This document shows positions 57,081 through 64,000 of a stretch of DNA of 64,000 bases, piece by piece; the first letter of the stretch is position 1; every line of letters starts with the position of its first letter. Position numbers and translations under genes: made by a program. The stretch is from Hyphomonas sp. Its GTDB lineage: Bacteria; Pseudomonadota; Alphaproteobacteria; Caulobacterales; Hyphomonadaceae. Location of the stretch: positions 349,639 through 413,638 of the forward strand of contig NZ_WGLO01000001.1 of the NCBI RefSeq assembly GCF_016125515.1, written 5' to 3'. A model generated the notes under the pieces. The model searched no databases. It saw nothing but the letters and a program-made list of their open reading frames with translations, and had not been told where the DNA came from.

Positions 57081-57112
57081 AAAAGCCTCCGTGTGCGCAC
57101 GGAGGCTTTTTT
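57081..57112. terminator. Bidirectional intrinsic terminator
   Basis: GAAAAGCCTCCGTG-TGCG-CACGGAGGCTTTTTTC is a perfect stem with A and T runs on both sides, placed between the convergent acyl-CoA dehydrogenase and cytochrome P450 genes; it serves both. Confidence 0.92.
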
Positions 57113-57120
57113 CTGCGCAG

Positions 57121-58434
57121 TCAGTCGATGCGGTAGCGCACCGGCAGGCTCTTCAGGCCGGAGACGAAGTTCGCGCGCGTATTCTTCGGCTCGCCTGTCA
57201 GCTCGATCGATTTGAGCCGGGGCAGGAGTTCGTTGAACAGCGCCTTGATCTCCATCCGCGCCATGTGCATGCCAAGGCAGAGGTGCACGCCGTGCCCGAA
57301 CGCCACCTGCTTCTTCACGTCCCGGTCCACTCGGAACTCGAACGGAGCATCGAACACGTCCTCGTCGCGGTTGCCCGACCAGTAGAACAATGTGAGCCCG
57401 TCGCCCGCGCGAATGGTCTTGCCGCGCATCTCGTAGTCCTGCGTCGCCGTGCGCATGAAATGCTTCACCGGCGTCACCCAGCGGATCATTTCCTCGACTG
57501 CGTTGGGCAGCAGCGATAGATCGCTTTTCAGCTTCATCATCTGGTCCGGCCGGCGGATCAGCTCGAGGAGGCCGCCCGATGCGGTCGAACTCGTCGTATC
57601 GTGCCCTGCCGTCGCGACGATGATGTAATAGCTCATCGCCTCGCGCTCGCCGATCGGCGCGCCGTCGATCTTACCGTTGGCGATCACGCTGGCGAGGTCA
57701 TCGGTCGGGTTTGCACGGCGGGCTTCGGTGATTGCGCCAAAATAAGCAAACAGTTCCTGCGCCGTCTGCAACAGGTTCACGCCGGTTTCGCTGGTCATCG
57801 ACGGTCCATCCGTCGAAACGTTTTCGCTCTCCGCCGCCACATCCGGATCGCCCGGGCCGAAGATCTCTTGCGTCATCTTCATGATGAATTTTTCGTCCGA
57901 CCTCGGAATGCCGAGGATCGAATTGATCACGCGCAGGGGATACCAGAGCGCGACCTCTTTCACGAAGTCGCATTCGCTGCCGAGGCTCGCCATATGGTCG
58001 ACGTGCTCCTTGGCCAGCCCGGCAATCCGCTCCTCCAGCTTGCGCAGATTGGGCGGCATGAACCAGCCCTGCGTCAGCGCGCGCAGTTTCATGTGCACGG
58101 GGTCATCAAGGTCCACCAGCGTGCGGAAGAGGTGCGTGTCGCCCGTCATCGACTTGATCCACTCCTCGCCCGCAATCGGGCTCAGATAGGTCCGGGCGCT
58201 GTTGATGAAGAGAGCGTGCTGGCGCTCGATCTCCAGGATGTCGGCCTGCTTGGTCACCGACCAGAAGGGCCGGAAGCCCTCCGGCTCCGTCCAGTGCAAC
58301 GGATCTTCGTGGCGAAGCTTGCGATAAACCTCGTGGATCTCCTCGCTGGCATAGAGCTCCGGATTGACGATCTCGTCATCCAGCCGCCCGCGCTTGAAGC
58401 CGGGAAAAGGTGTAAACGCGCCGTCGTCTGCCAT
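57121..58434 (-). CDS. Cytochrome P450
   Basis: A 437-residue P450 monooxygenase. The heme-binding loop is FGHGVHLCLGMHMAR near residue 375, the I-helix has ATAGHDTTSSTASG with the oxygen-activating Thr, and EEMIRWVTPVKHFMRTA contains the ExxR-adjacent Glu and Arg. The sequence resembles bacterial CYPs acting on terpenes, steroids or alkyl chains (CYP125/CYP108-like size); the substrate is not known. No ferredoxin or reductase is encoded beside it. Start at 58434 with AGGAGGA upstream. Confidence 0.94.
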   Translation of the reverse strand: MADDGAFTPFPGFKRGRLDDEIVNPELYASEEIHEVYRKLRHEDPLHWTEPEGFRPFWSVTKQADILEIERQHALFINSARTYLSPIAGEEWIKSMTGDTHLFRTLVDLDDPVHMKLRALTQGWFMPPNLRKLEERIAGLAKEHVDHMASLGSECDFVKEVALWYPLRVINSILGIPRSDEKFIMKMTQEIFGPGDPDVAAESENVSTDGPSMTSETGVNLLQTAQELFAYFGAITEARRANPTDDLASVIANGKIDGAPIGEREAMSYYIIVATAGHDTTSSTASGGLLELIRRPDQMMKLKSDLSLLPNAVEEMIRWVTPVKHFMRTATQDYEMRGKTIRAGDGLTLFYWSGNRDEDVFDAPFEFRVDRDVKKQVAFGHGVHLCLGMHMARMEIKALFNELLPRLKSIELTGEPKNTRANFVSGLKSLPVRYRID

Positions 58435-58511
58435 GTGTTCCTCCTGCGTCTTTTGAGGCACACTGGAAGGCTTGTCCGGGAGGGCGTCAAGCGCCTGGCC
58501 GCGACGTCAGG

Positions 58512-59876
58512 CTAAAGCTTCGCAAACTCCGCCGTGAAGTGGCGCATCATGGGCGGTTCTTTCGTGATCCGCAGGCCGCGCAGGTGGTCCTTACGGGCAG
58601 CGACCTCTTCCAGCACTTCGACGACATAGTCGGCATGGCTTTGCGTGTAGACGCGCCGGGGCATGGCGAGGCGGACGAGATCCATCGCGCCGGGCGCTTC
58701 GGTGCCGTCTGGCTTCCGGCCGAACATCACTGTGCCGATCTCGCAGGCGCGGATGCCGCCGGCCTCGTACATCGCGCAGGTCAGCGCCTGGCCGGGGTAT
58801 TGCAGCGGCGGAATATGAGGCAGGAACGCGCGTGCATCGATGAACACGGCGTGCCCGCCGGCCGGCTTGACCACCGGTATGCCCATCGCATCAAGACGCT
58901 CGGCAATGTAGGCATTCGTCCGGACACGGTAGCGCAGGTAATCCTCGTCGATGATCTCCTTCAGGCCCTGCGCAATCGCATCGAGGTCGCGGCCTGCAAG
59001 CCCGCCATAAGTCGGAAAGCCCTCAGTCTGGATCAGCAGGGTGCGGGCGCGTTCGGCCAGCGCGTCATCGTTCAGCGCCAGCCAGCCGCCGATATTGGCA
59101 AAGGCATCCTTCTTGGCGCTCATCGTCATGCCGTCGGCCACGGCAAACGTGTCGCGCACAATGTCCTTGATCGGACGATCCATCTGACCTTCTTCGCGCA
59201 GCTTGATGAACCATGCATTCTCCGCAAACCGGCAGCCGTCGATATAGAAGGGCTTGCCATGGGCCTTGGCCAGGGCCGCCGCGCCGCGGATGTTGGCAAG
59301 GCTCACAGGCTGGCCGCCGCCGGCATTGTTGGTGATCGTCATCATCACCGCTGGAACCTGCCCGTCATTCTCCTTCAGGACCCGCTCCAGCGCGGCGAGG
59401 TCCATGTTGCCCTTGAACGGGTGATCGAGCGACGGCACCCGGCCTTCCGCAATCGGAAGATCCAGCGCCTCGGCGCCCATCGCCTCGATATTGCCGCGCG
59501 TGGTGTCGAAATGGGTGTTGGAGGGGATCAGGTCGCCCTCTTTGGCGATCAGCGAGAACAGGAGGTGTTCCGCCGCCCGGCCCTGGTGGGCGGGGATGAT
59601 GTGGGCAAAGTCCATCAGGTCCTTCACCGCCGCTTCGAAGCGATAGAAGCTCGGCGCCCCGGCATAGCTTTCGTCGCCGGTCATCACGGCGCCCCATTGC
59701 GCCGCGCTCATGGCGGACGTGCCGCTGTCGGTCAGAAGGTCGATGATCACATCGTCCGAATGCAGCTTGAACAAATTGTAACCTGCCGACTTCAGCAGCG
59801 CTTCGCGCTCTTCGCGCGTGGTCATCCGGATCGGCTCGACAGATTTGATGCGGAACGGTTCGATAATGGTCTTCAT
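58512..59876 (-). CDS. tnaA: Tryptophanase (tryptophan indole-lyase)
   Basis: A 454-residue PLP enzyme that splits tryptophan into indole, pyruvate and ammonia. The PLP Lys is in MTMSAKKDAFANIGGWLA (about residue 255), matching the family motif; ITNNAGGGQPVSLANI and DTTRGNIEAMGAEALDL are also conserved. Tyrosine phenol-lyase is a close relative and cannot be fully excluded. It lies 77 bp upstream of the P450 start on the same strand. GGGAGTGA precedes the ATG at 59876. Confidence 0.93.
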   Translation of the reverse strand: MKTIIEPFRIKSVEPIRMTTREEREALLKSAGYNLFKLHSDDVIIDLLTDSGTSAMSAAQWGAVMTGDESYAGAPSFYRFEAAVKDLMDFAHIIPAHQGRAAEHLLFSLIAKEGDLIPSNTHFDTTRGNIEAMGAEALDLPIAEGRVPSLDHPFKGNMDLAALERVLKENDGQVPAVMMTITNNAGGGQPVSLANIRGAAALAKAHGKPFYIDGCRFAENAWFIKLREEGQMDRPIKDIVRDTFAVADGMTMSAKKDAFANIGGWLALNDDALAERARTLLIQTEGFPTYGGLAGRDLDAIAQGLKEIIDEDYLRYRVRTNAYIAERLDAMGIPVVKPAGGHAVFIDARAFLPHIPPLQYPGQALTCAMYEAGGIRACEIGTVMFGRKPDGTEAPGAMDLVRLAMPRRVYTQSHADYVVEVLEEVAARKDHLRGLRITKEPPMMRHFTAEFAKL

Positions 59877-60127
59877 GGGTCACTCCCGGGCTGAAATGTC
59901 CCTGAGTGAGAAGCGATTTTGTCGCTCCGCGCACAGGAACCTCCTGCGCCGCGGTTGCCTCTCCGGATGTGCCGGAAGACGGCCGCGCTCAGCGCCTGTT
60001 GCGATGACTGGGCCTTATCATGCGCCGCCCCGTCCTGCCAAGCCGCGCGCCCGGGGTTAACAGCGCATTCACCATCTTCGCGGACTTTCGCCCCCACAGA
60101 ATCGCTTGCCGCCCGAAGGACCCGGCC

Positions 60128-61810
60128 ATGACCCTGCTTGAACGCGTGATCCGCAATCACCGCTGCCGCTCGACGCACCATTTCATCGCGTTCGATGCGC
60201 TCTCGCTGATCGGCGGTGACGACGGCGACGCCTGGAAGTCGCTGTTCCTGGTCCACCACGAACACCTCCTGAAAGGCGCCAAGGCGCCGGACGTCGAGTT
60301 CAAAGACTTCAAGAACCACGTCCTGCACGTCTCGGAAGGTGAATGGGGCGGCGCCCGCGCCAAGGCCATGGAATGGTATGCGCGCGGCGTCGAACTCCTG
60401 ACGAAGAAGCGTTGGAGCGAGGCGGCCTACGCGTTCGGTGTGCTGAGCCATTATTACGCCGATCCGATCCAGCCGTTCCACACGGGCCAGACCGAGGCCG
60501 AAGGCGTCATCCACCGCGCCGTGGAATGGAGCATTGCCAAATCGCGCGCCGAAACGGACGCGCGTATTGCCGTCACCGGCTATCCCGAGATCGATGTGCC
60601 GGACAGCATGGGCTTCGTCTCGGACATGGTCCTCGCCGGCGCCGAGCGCAGCCACCCGTATTATGATGTCTTCATCGACCATTACGATCTCGAGGCCGGC
60701 GTCGCCAACCCGCCCGCCGGGCTTGATGAAACGATGCAGGCCGCGATTGCGGACCTCGTGGCCTACGCGACCGCCGGTTTTGCCGCGATCCTGTCGCGCG
60801 CCGTCGAAGAGGCTGCCGTGGCGCCGCCCAAGGTGAACCTGACGCTGCAGGGCTATATCGAGGCGCTTGACATCCCGCTGCGCTGGATCACCGCCAAACT
60901 GGACGATGCCGGCGACCGCCGCACGGTCGAGAAGATGTATGCCGAATTCCAGAAGACAGGGAAGGTGATCAAGGCCCTGCCGGCCGACGACAAGAAAATC
61001 CGCGCCCTGCACGCGAAGGAAGTGCGCCGTATCCCGTTGAAACAGCTCGACGCCGAAGAGATTCCGCCCATCGGTACGCTGAACGAAAACCGTCTGGCTG
61101 CGGCGCCGGCCGAACTGGTGCTCACCGATGACGCGGCGGTGCCGGTTGATGATGTGCCTCCGACCGAACTGGCCGAACTGGTTCGCCGCGATTCGGTCAG
61201 CGTGCCTGCACGCGGCCTGCTCGGGACCCGCAAGCGCATCGCCGATGTCCATGTGGAGCCGATTGGGGAAGACGTGGCCGACGACGCCCCGTTCGTTCTG
61301 GAAGTTCCGGTCGAGCCGGACCTGTCCGCCGCACCGGTCGCGGCCGCCGAGCCCCCTGCGGCAGAGCAGGCGCCTTCGGCCCCGCGTCGCATGGCCTCGA
61401 TCACGCGCGAAGACGATGTTGTTGAAGCGCCGTCCATCGGCCGCAAGACCGCCAAGGCGCTCGCCCGTGCGGGTATCACCACAATCGGCGACCTGCTGGA
61501 CTGTGATCCCGACATGGTCGAACTCGAGTTGAACATCCGCTACATCACGTCCGAAGCGCTGCGCACCTGGCAGGCCCAGACCCGGCTGATGATGGATGTG
61601 CCCGGCCTGCGCGTTCACGATGCCCAGCTGCTCGTTGGGGCCGGCATCACCTCCCGCGAGGACCTCGCGAACGCGTCTGCCCGCACCATTTTCGAGCTGA
61701 CCATGGAGTTCCTGTCGACGCCAGAAGGCGAGCGCGTTCTGCGCGACGATCAGGTGCTCCACGAGGGGGAAGTGGAAGAATGGATCGAGATGGCGCAGGA
61801 CGCCGCCTGA
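60128..61810 (+). CDS. Zinc-dependent phospholipase C-like domain fused to DUF4332
   Basis: A 560-residue protein with two parts. The N-terminal half (to about 300) has THHFIAFDALSLIGGDDGDAW, HHEHLLKGAKAPDVE, and AYAFGVLSHYYADPIQPFHTGQTEAE, the His/Asp zinc-site pattern of S1/P1-nuclease and zinc phospholipase C folds. A linker of charged and Ala/Pro-rich sequence follows. The C-terminal part (IGRKTAKALARAGITTIGDLLDCDPD, GLRVHDAQLLVGAGITSREDLA) is the DUF4332 helix-hairpin-helix domain, a fold that often binds DNA. No signal peptide. Role unknown. Confidence 0.82.
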   Translation: MTLLERVIRNHRCRSTHHFIAFDALSLIGGDDGDAWKSLFLVHHEHLLKGAKAPDVEFKDFKNHVLHVSEGEWGGARAKAMEWYARGVELLTKKRWSEAAYAFGVLSHYYADPIQPFHTGQTEAEGVIHRAVEWSIAKSRAETDARIAVTGYPEIDVPDSMGFVSDMVLAGAERSHPYYDVFIDHYDLEAGVANPPAGLDETMQAAIADLVAYATAGFAAILSRAVEEAAVAPPKVNLTLQGYIEALDIPLRWITAKLDDAGDRRTVEKMYAEFQKTGKVIKALPADDKKIRALHAKEVRRIPLKQLDAEEIPPIGTLNENRLAAAPAELVLTDDAAVPVDDVPPTELAELVRRDSVSVPARGLLGTRKRIADVHVEPIGEDVADDAPFVLEVPVEPDLSAAPVAAAEPPAAEQAPSAPRRMASITREDDVVEAPSIGRKTAKALARAGITTIGDLLDCDPDMVELELNIRYITSEALRTWQAQTRLMMDVPGLRVHDAQLLVGAGITSREDLANASARTIFELTMEFLSTPEGERVLRDDQVLHEGEVEEWIEMAQDAA

Positions 61811-62788
61811 TCAGACCAGCCGGTTCACTCCGGCCGCGGCATAGACCGCATCAATCAGCGCCATATTCGCCACCGCATCAGCCCCGCCCGTCAAGGGCGG
61901 GGTTTTTCCGTTCATCACGTCGATCATGTGCGCCAGCTGGTGGTCGTAGGTGGATTGGCCGGAGACATGGTAGCGTTTGACCGACAAACCCCTGCGGATG
62001 TGGATCTGGTTGCCCCGGTGCGGATGCAGCGGGTTGGTCGCCACGAGCACGCCTGCTGTCCCTTGCAGCGCTAGCAAGGCCTTGAAGCTCTGGCCGGGCG
62101 CCATCGATGTCCGGATACGGGCCGAAACACCGCCGTCGAACGCGAGCCGGGCGGTCGTTGTCAGATCGGCGCCGTATTCGCTGAGCTTTGCGGTGGCCTC
62201 CAAGACGTCCGGCTCGGAGCCGGCCACCGTCCGCGCCCAGTGCAATGCGTAGCAGCCAAGGTCCATCAGAGCTCCGCCGCCGAGAGCTGGGTCGTGTCGC
62301 AGCTCGCCCGGGCGGTACTTGATGGCCACCGAGAATTCGGACCGGATCGCACACAGCTTGCCGATGGCGCCGCCGCGCAGCTGCGCGAGGATCTCCGCGA
62401 ACATTGGATGGAACCGGTAATGGAAAGCCTCCACCAGCGGCCGACCGTTCCGCGTCGCCGCTTCCACCATCCGGCGGGCTTCGCCTGCGTTCATCGCGAA
62501 CGGCTTTTCGCACAGCACAGCCTTGCCGGCGTCGAGGGCGGCGATGGTCAGGTCAGCGTGCCGGTGCGGGGGCAGGGCATTGTAGATGAGGTCAATGTCC
62601 GGCCGCGCGATCAGCGCCTCGTAGCCTTCGGCGATCTCCGGAATGGCGTGCTCGTCCGCGTAAGCCCGCGCCCGCCCTGCGTCCCGCGCAGCGACGCAGA
62701 CGACTTCGCAATCCGCCCGCTTCTTCACGGGCTCGATCAGCGCAGGTGGCGCGATTTTCGCTGCGCCGAGAATTCCGATGCGTATCAT
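61811..62788 (-). CDS. Gfo/Idh/MocA family oxidoreductase
   Basis: A 325-residue NAD(P)-dependent dehydrogenase. The Rossmann N-terminus is RIGILGAAKIAPPAL (GxGxxx variant), YNALPPHRHADLTIAALDAGKAVLCEKPFAMN contains the catalytic EKP motif near residue 95, and the C-terminal alpha/beta domain carries GALMDLGCYALHWAR. It acts on sugars, inositols or similar compounds; the substrate is unknown. It is convergent with the preceding gene: the TGA and TCA stops abut, forming TGATCA. Confidence 0.92.
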   Translation of the reverse strand: MIRIGILGAAKIAPPALIEPVKKRADCEVVCVAARDAGRARAYADEHAIPEIAEGYEALIARPDIDLIYNALPPHRHADLTIAALDAGKAVLCEKPFAMNAGEARRMVEAATRNGRPLVEAFHYRFHPMFAEILAQLRGGAIGKLCAIRSEFSVAIKYRPGELRHDPALGGGALMDLGCYALHWARTVAGSEPDVLEATAKLSEYGADLTTTARLAFDGGVSARIRTSMAPGQSFKALLALQGTAGVLVATNPLHPHRGNQIHIRRGLSVKRYHVSGQSTYDHQLAHMIDVMNGKTPPLTGGADAVANMALIDAVYAAAGVNRLV

Positions 62789-62995
62789 CTCTCTTTACCG
62801 CTTCCACGCGCGGATCCGCGCCACATTACGATGAGCGTAAACAAAACCGCTGCGTCTGTTTACCCCGGACTAACGCGCCTTAATCGCTTTCTTCATCCGG
62901 GGTGAAAAAAAGTTCACGCCGGTAAGGAACTGGAAACCACGGGACGCGAAGTTGGGGCTGTCCCGAGGCCATTGATCCTAGGAGTGCCTTTGCCA

Positions 62996-63421
62996 ATGAT
63001 GATTGATCTGATAGCGCACATCGCTACAAGCAATGGCCTCGCGGACACTGTTTCCAAGCAAGCGTTGGGTATCGTTCTCAATGGCGCCGAGCGCCAGGGT
63101 AGCCCGCTTGCTGAAGTCATGTTCAAGAAGATTCCCGGCGCGCGCGTTCTCGCAGCGCGGACCGGTGTTGAGATCGGCGCCCCGACGGGCGAGATCGCGC
63201 GTCTGATCGAACGGACTCCCGGCGGCCGCCGCCGCGTCGCCCTTTCCATGATTTCCGCACTCCAGGATGCCGGCCTTGACCACAAGGCTATCGGCAATCT
63301 CCTGCCGTCCATCGGCAGCTGGATGCAATCCGTACACGGCATGAGTGACTTTGGCCATCTGGGCGACCTGATGAGCCACGCGGATTCGCCGGTCCGCGGG
63401 GAGGAGGTGCGCGCCGCGTAA
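62996..63421 (+). CDS. Small helical protein, unknown
   Basis: A 141-residue protein, probably all helical: LIAHIATSNGLADTVSKQALGIVLNGAE, EVMFKKIPGARVLAARTG and AIGNLLPSIGSWMQSVHGMSDF. The GA-rich repeats weakly recall DUF2780 proteins, but I am not sure. ATG at 62996 is preceded by TAGGAG at 11 nt; a TTG at 62972 is an alternative. About 207 bp separate it from the divergent Gfo/Idh/MocA start; this gap shows no further gene. Confidence 0.55.
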   Translation: MMIDLIAHIATSNGLADTVSKQALGIVLNGAERQGSPLAEVMFKKIPGARVLAARTGVEIGAPTGEIARLIERTPGGRRRVALSMISALQDAGLDHKAIGNLLPSIGSWMQSVHGMSDFGHLGDLMSHADSPVRGEEVRAA

Positions 63422-63498
63422 CGCACTGGCCCTGCGAAGCGAAACAGATGCTGCCTTATCAAGACCCTAGTTGGTCATCGCGTCGTTTCAGAATATCA

Positions 63499-63529
63499 GG
63501 GCCGCCTTTCGGGGCGGCCCTTTTCTTTT
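63499..63529 (+). terminator. Intrinsic terminator
   Basis: GGGCCGCC (63499-63506) and GGCGGCCC (63513-63520) form an 8-bp stem followed by TTTTCTTTT. It ends the transcript of the gene at 62996. Confidence 0.9.
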
Positions 63530-63572
63530 GGCGCGCGGCCCGCTACAGGCAGGGCGGTTGAAGGAGAGCCTG

Positions 63573-63854
63573 ATGAGCGACACTCAGCTGACCCGCCCGG
63601 ACGAAGCCATCGCCCTTCGCCTGATCCAGGCTATCCGGGCCGATGCCGAAGTCCGGTGTGCGCCAGACCAGGTCGATCTGGTATCCGTCACCTTCGATGT
63701 GGCCGCTGCGGGCGCCGAGCCGTCAGCCCTGAGTTACAAACCCCGCGTTGACCGCAAGACCCGCACGATCCTTTTCACCGGCGGGTCGGCCGAAGGCACC
63801 CGGGGCATCGTGATGACGGCCACGGCGGTTTACCGCATCACGCCGCAGGCCTAA
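63573..63854 (+). CDS. Hypothetical small protein
   Basis: A 93-residue protein starting MSDTQLTRPDEAIALRLIQAI, with DAEVRCAPDQVDLVSVTFDV and a C-terminal half rich in beta strands (TILFTGGSAEGTRGIVMTATAVYRI). Unknown function. A strong ribosome site (AAGGAGAG) precedes the ATG. It lies just before the IS5-like element, whose left end begins only a few bases after this gene's stop. Confidence 0.68.
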   Translation: MSDTQLTRPDEAIALRLIQAIRADAEVRCAPDQVDLVSVTFDVAAAGAEPSALSYKPRVDRKTRTILFTGGSAEGTRGIVMTATAVYRITPQA

Positions 63855-63860
63855 GACATC

Positions 63861-64000
63861 TAGGGTCCGGACCCATAAACAGGATTCCCGGCCATCGCGG
63901 ATGATGATTCACTGCCTCTGTTTCAGGAGGCAAGTGGCAATGTCTGACTTCTTTTGGTTTTCTGATGAGCAATGGGCGCGGATCGAACCGCTTTTGCCGA
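63861..64000 (+). mobile_element. Left end of an IS5-family insertion sequence (partial)
   Basis: The left end starts near GGGTCCGGACCCATAAAC (from 63864), preceded by CTAG, which could be part of the target duplication. The transposase then begins at 63940. Terminal sequence and protein start fit the IS5 family, probably the IS427-like group. The rest of the element lies beyond the window. The terminus has come to rest a few bases after the stop of the small gene at 63573. Confidence 0.8.
63940..64000 (+). CDS. IS5-family transposase, N-terminus (cut by window edge)
   Basis: The 20 visible codons read MSDFFWFSDEQWARIEPLLP, the usual start of IS5-family transposases (FSDEQW..IEPLLP). The DDE residues lie outside the window. 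Preceded by CAGGAGG at 63925-63931. Confidence 0.85.
   Translation, partial: MSDFFWFSDEQWARIEPLLP

Noticed and set aside
59873..61762. A 629-codon minus-strand frame opposite the phospholipase-like gene
   Set aside because: Same antisense effect; no recognisable motif, no ribosome site, and it runs across the tnaA promoter region.
62840..62890. TTAC-N7-TAAC as a CtrA site before the gene at 62996
   Set aside because: Both half sites differ from TTAA; the match is too weak in a gap of 207 bp.

Overview
The window is GC-rich, dense chromosomal DNA from an alphaproteobacterium, most likely a Caulobacterales member near Hyphomonadaceae. This rests on alphaproteobacterial small families (DUF2093, DUF1489, a CC_3452-like protein), the recA-alaS order, an alphaproteobacterial direct-repeat-type LexA box before recA, a split gcvPA/gcvPB pair, and a large TonB-dependent receptor. 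It is mostly housekeeping and catabolic chromosome. I see no prophage, CRISPR array, secretion locus or recognised defence system; the only mobile element is an IS5-type end at the right edge.

Layout. 1-14 kb: a truncated FAD monooxygenase, rnhB, a SnoaL-like protein, a TSUP permease, an SDR, an epoxide-hydrolase-like enzyme, TerC, an enoyl-CoA hydratase, a VOC protein divergent from a quinone oxidoreductase, a YcaQ-type crosslink glycosylase, DUF1697, then the minus-strand operon DUF2093 - M23 peptidase - P-loop kinase. 14.6-19.3 kb: recA under a LexA box, alaS behind a leader hairpin, DUF3052 and tRNA-Pro(CGG). 19.4-27.7 kb: a trhO-GST operon, an old-yellow-enzyme homologue with a flavodoxin-like gene, ispH, a lipoprotein, argS, a VOC gene and tspO. 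A diverged copy of the argS 3' end lies just after tspO, showing that these two genes came with a replacement or insertion event.

27.8-32.6 kb is the glycine cleavage locus: a tandem glycine riboswitch followed by gcvT-gcvH-gcvPA-gcvPB. High glycine should switch on the T, H and P proteins, which make methylene-THF, CO2 and ammonia. It ends at a perfect 15-bp inverted repeat facing an acyltransferase gene.

34-45 kb holds a broken GNAT gene, two overlapping secreted amidohydrolase-fold genes (the second lacking the usual metal ligands), DUF1489, a zinc-ribbon protein, a second TSUP permease, TrkH, a leucine-dehydrogenase-like enzyme and a two-domain universal stress protein. 45-57 kb holds a TonB-dependent receptor, a Pro/Glu-rich protein, a thioredoxin-fold lipoprotein, a thiolase, pckA, an operon of haloalkane dehalogenase - membrane protein - NUDIX hydrolase, and an acyl-CoA dehydrogenase. 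57-64 kb holds a P450, a tryptophanase, a phospholipase-C-like/DUF4332 fusion, a Gfo/Idh/MocA oxidoreductase, two small unknowns and the start of an IS5-family element.

Taken together, the thiolase, acyl-CoA dehydrogenase, enoyl-CoA hydratase, P450 and dehalogenase suggest a heterotroph using lipids and hydrophobic organics, with pckA giving gluconeogenesis and tryptophanase and the leucine-dehydrogenase-like enzyme feeding on amino acids. No single undescribed system stands out with certainty. The best leads are the argS 3' remnant, the phospholipase-like/DUF4332 fusion, the amidohydrolase/pseudo-amidohydrolase pair, and a 28-codon ORF followed by a terminator near 1.5 kb.
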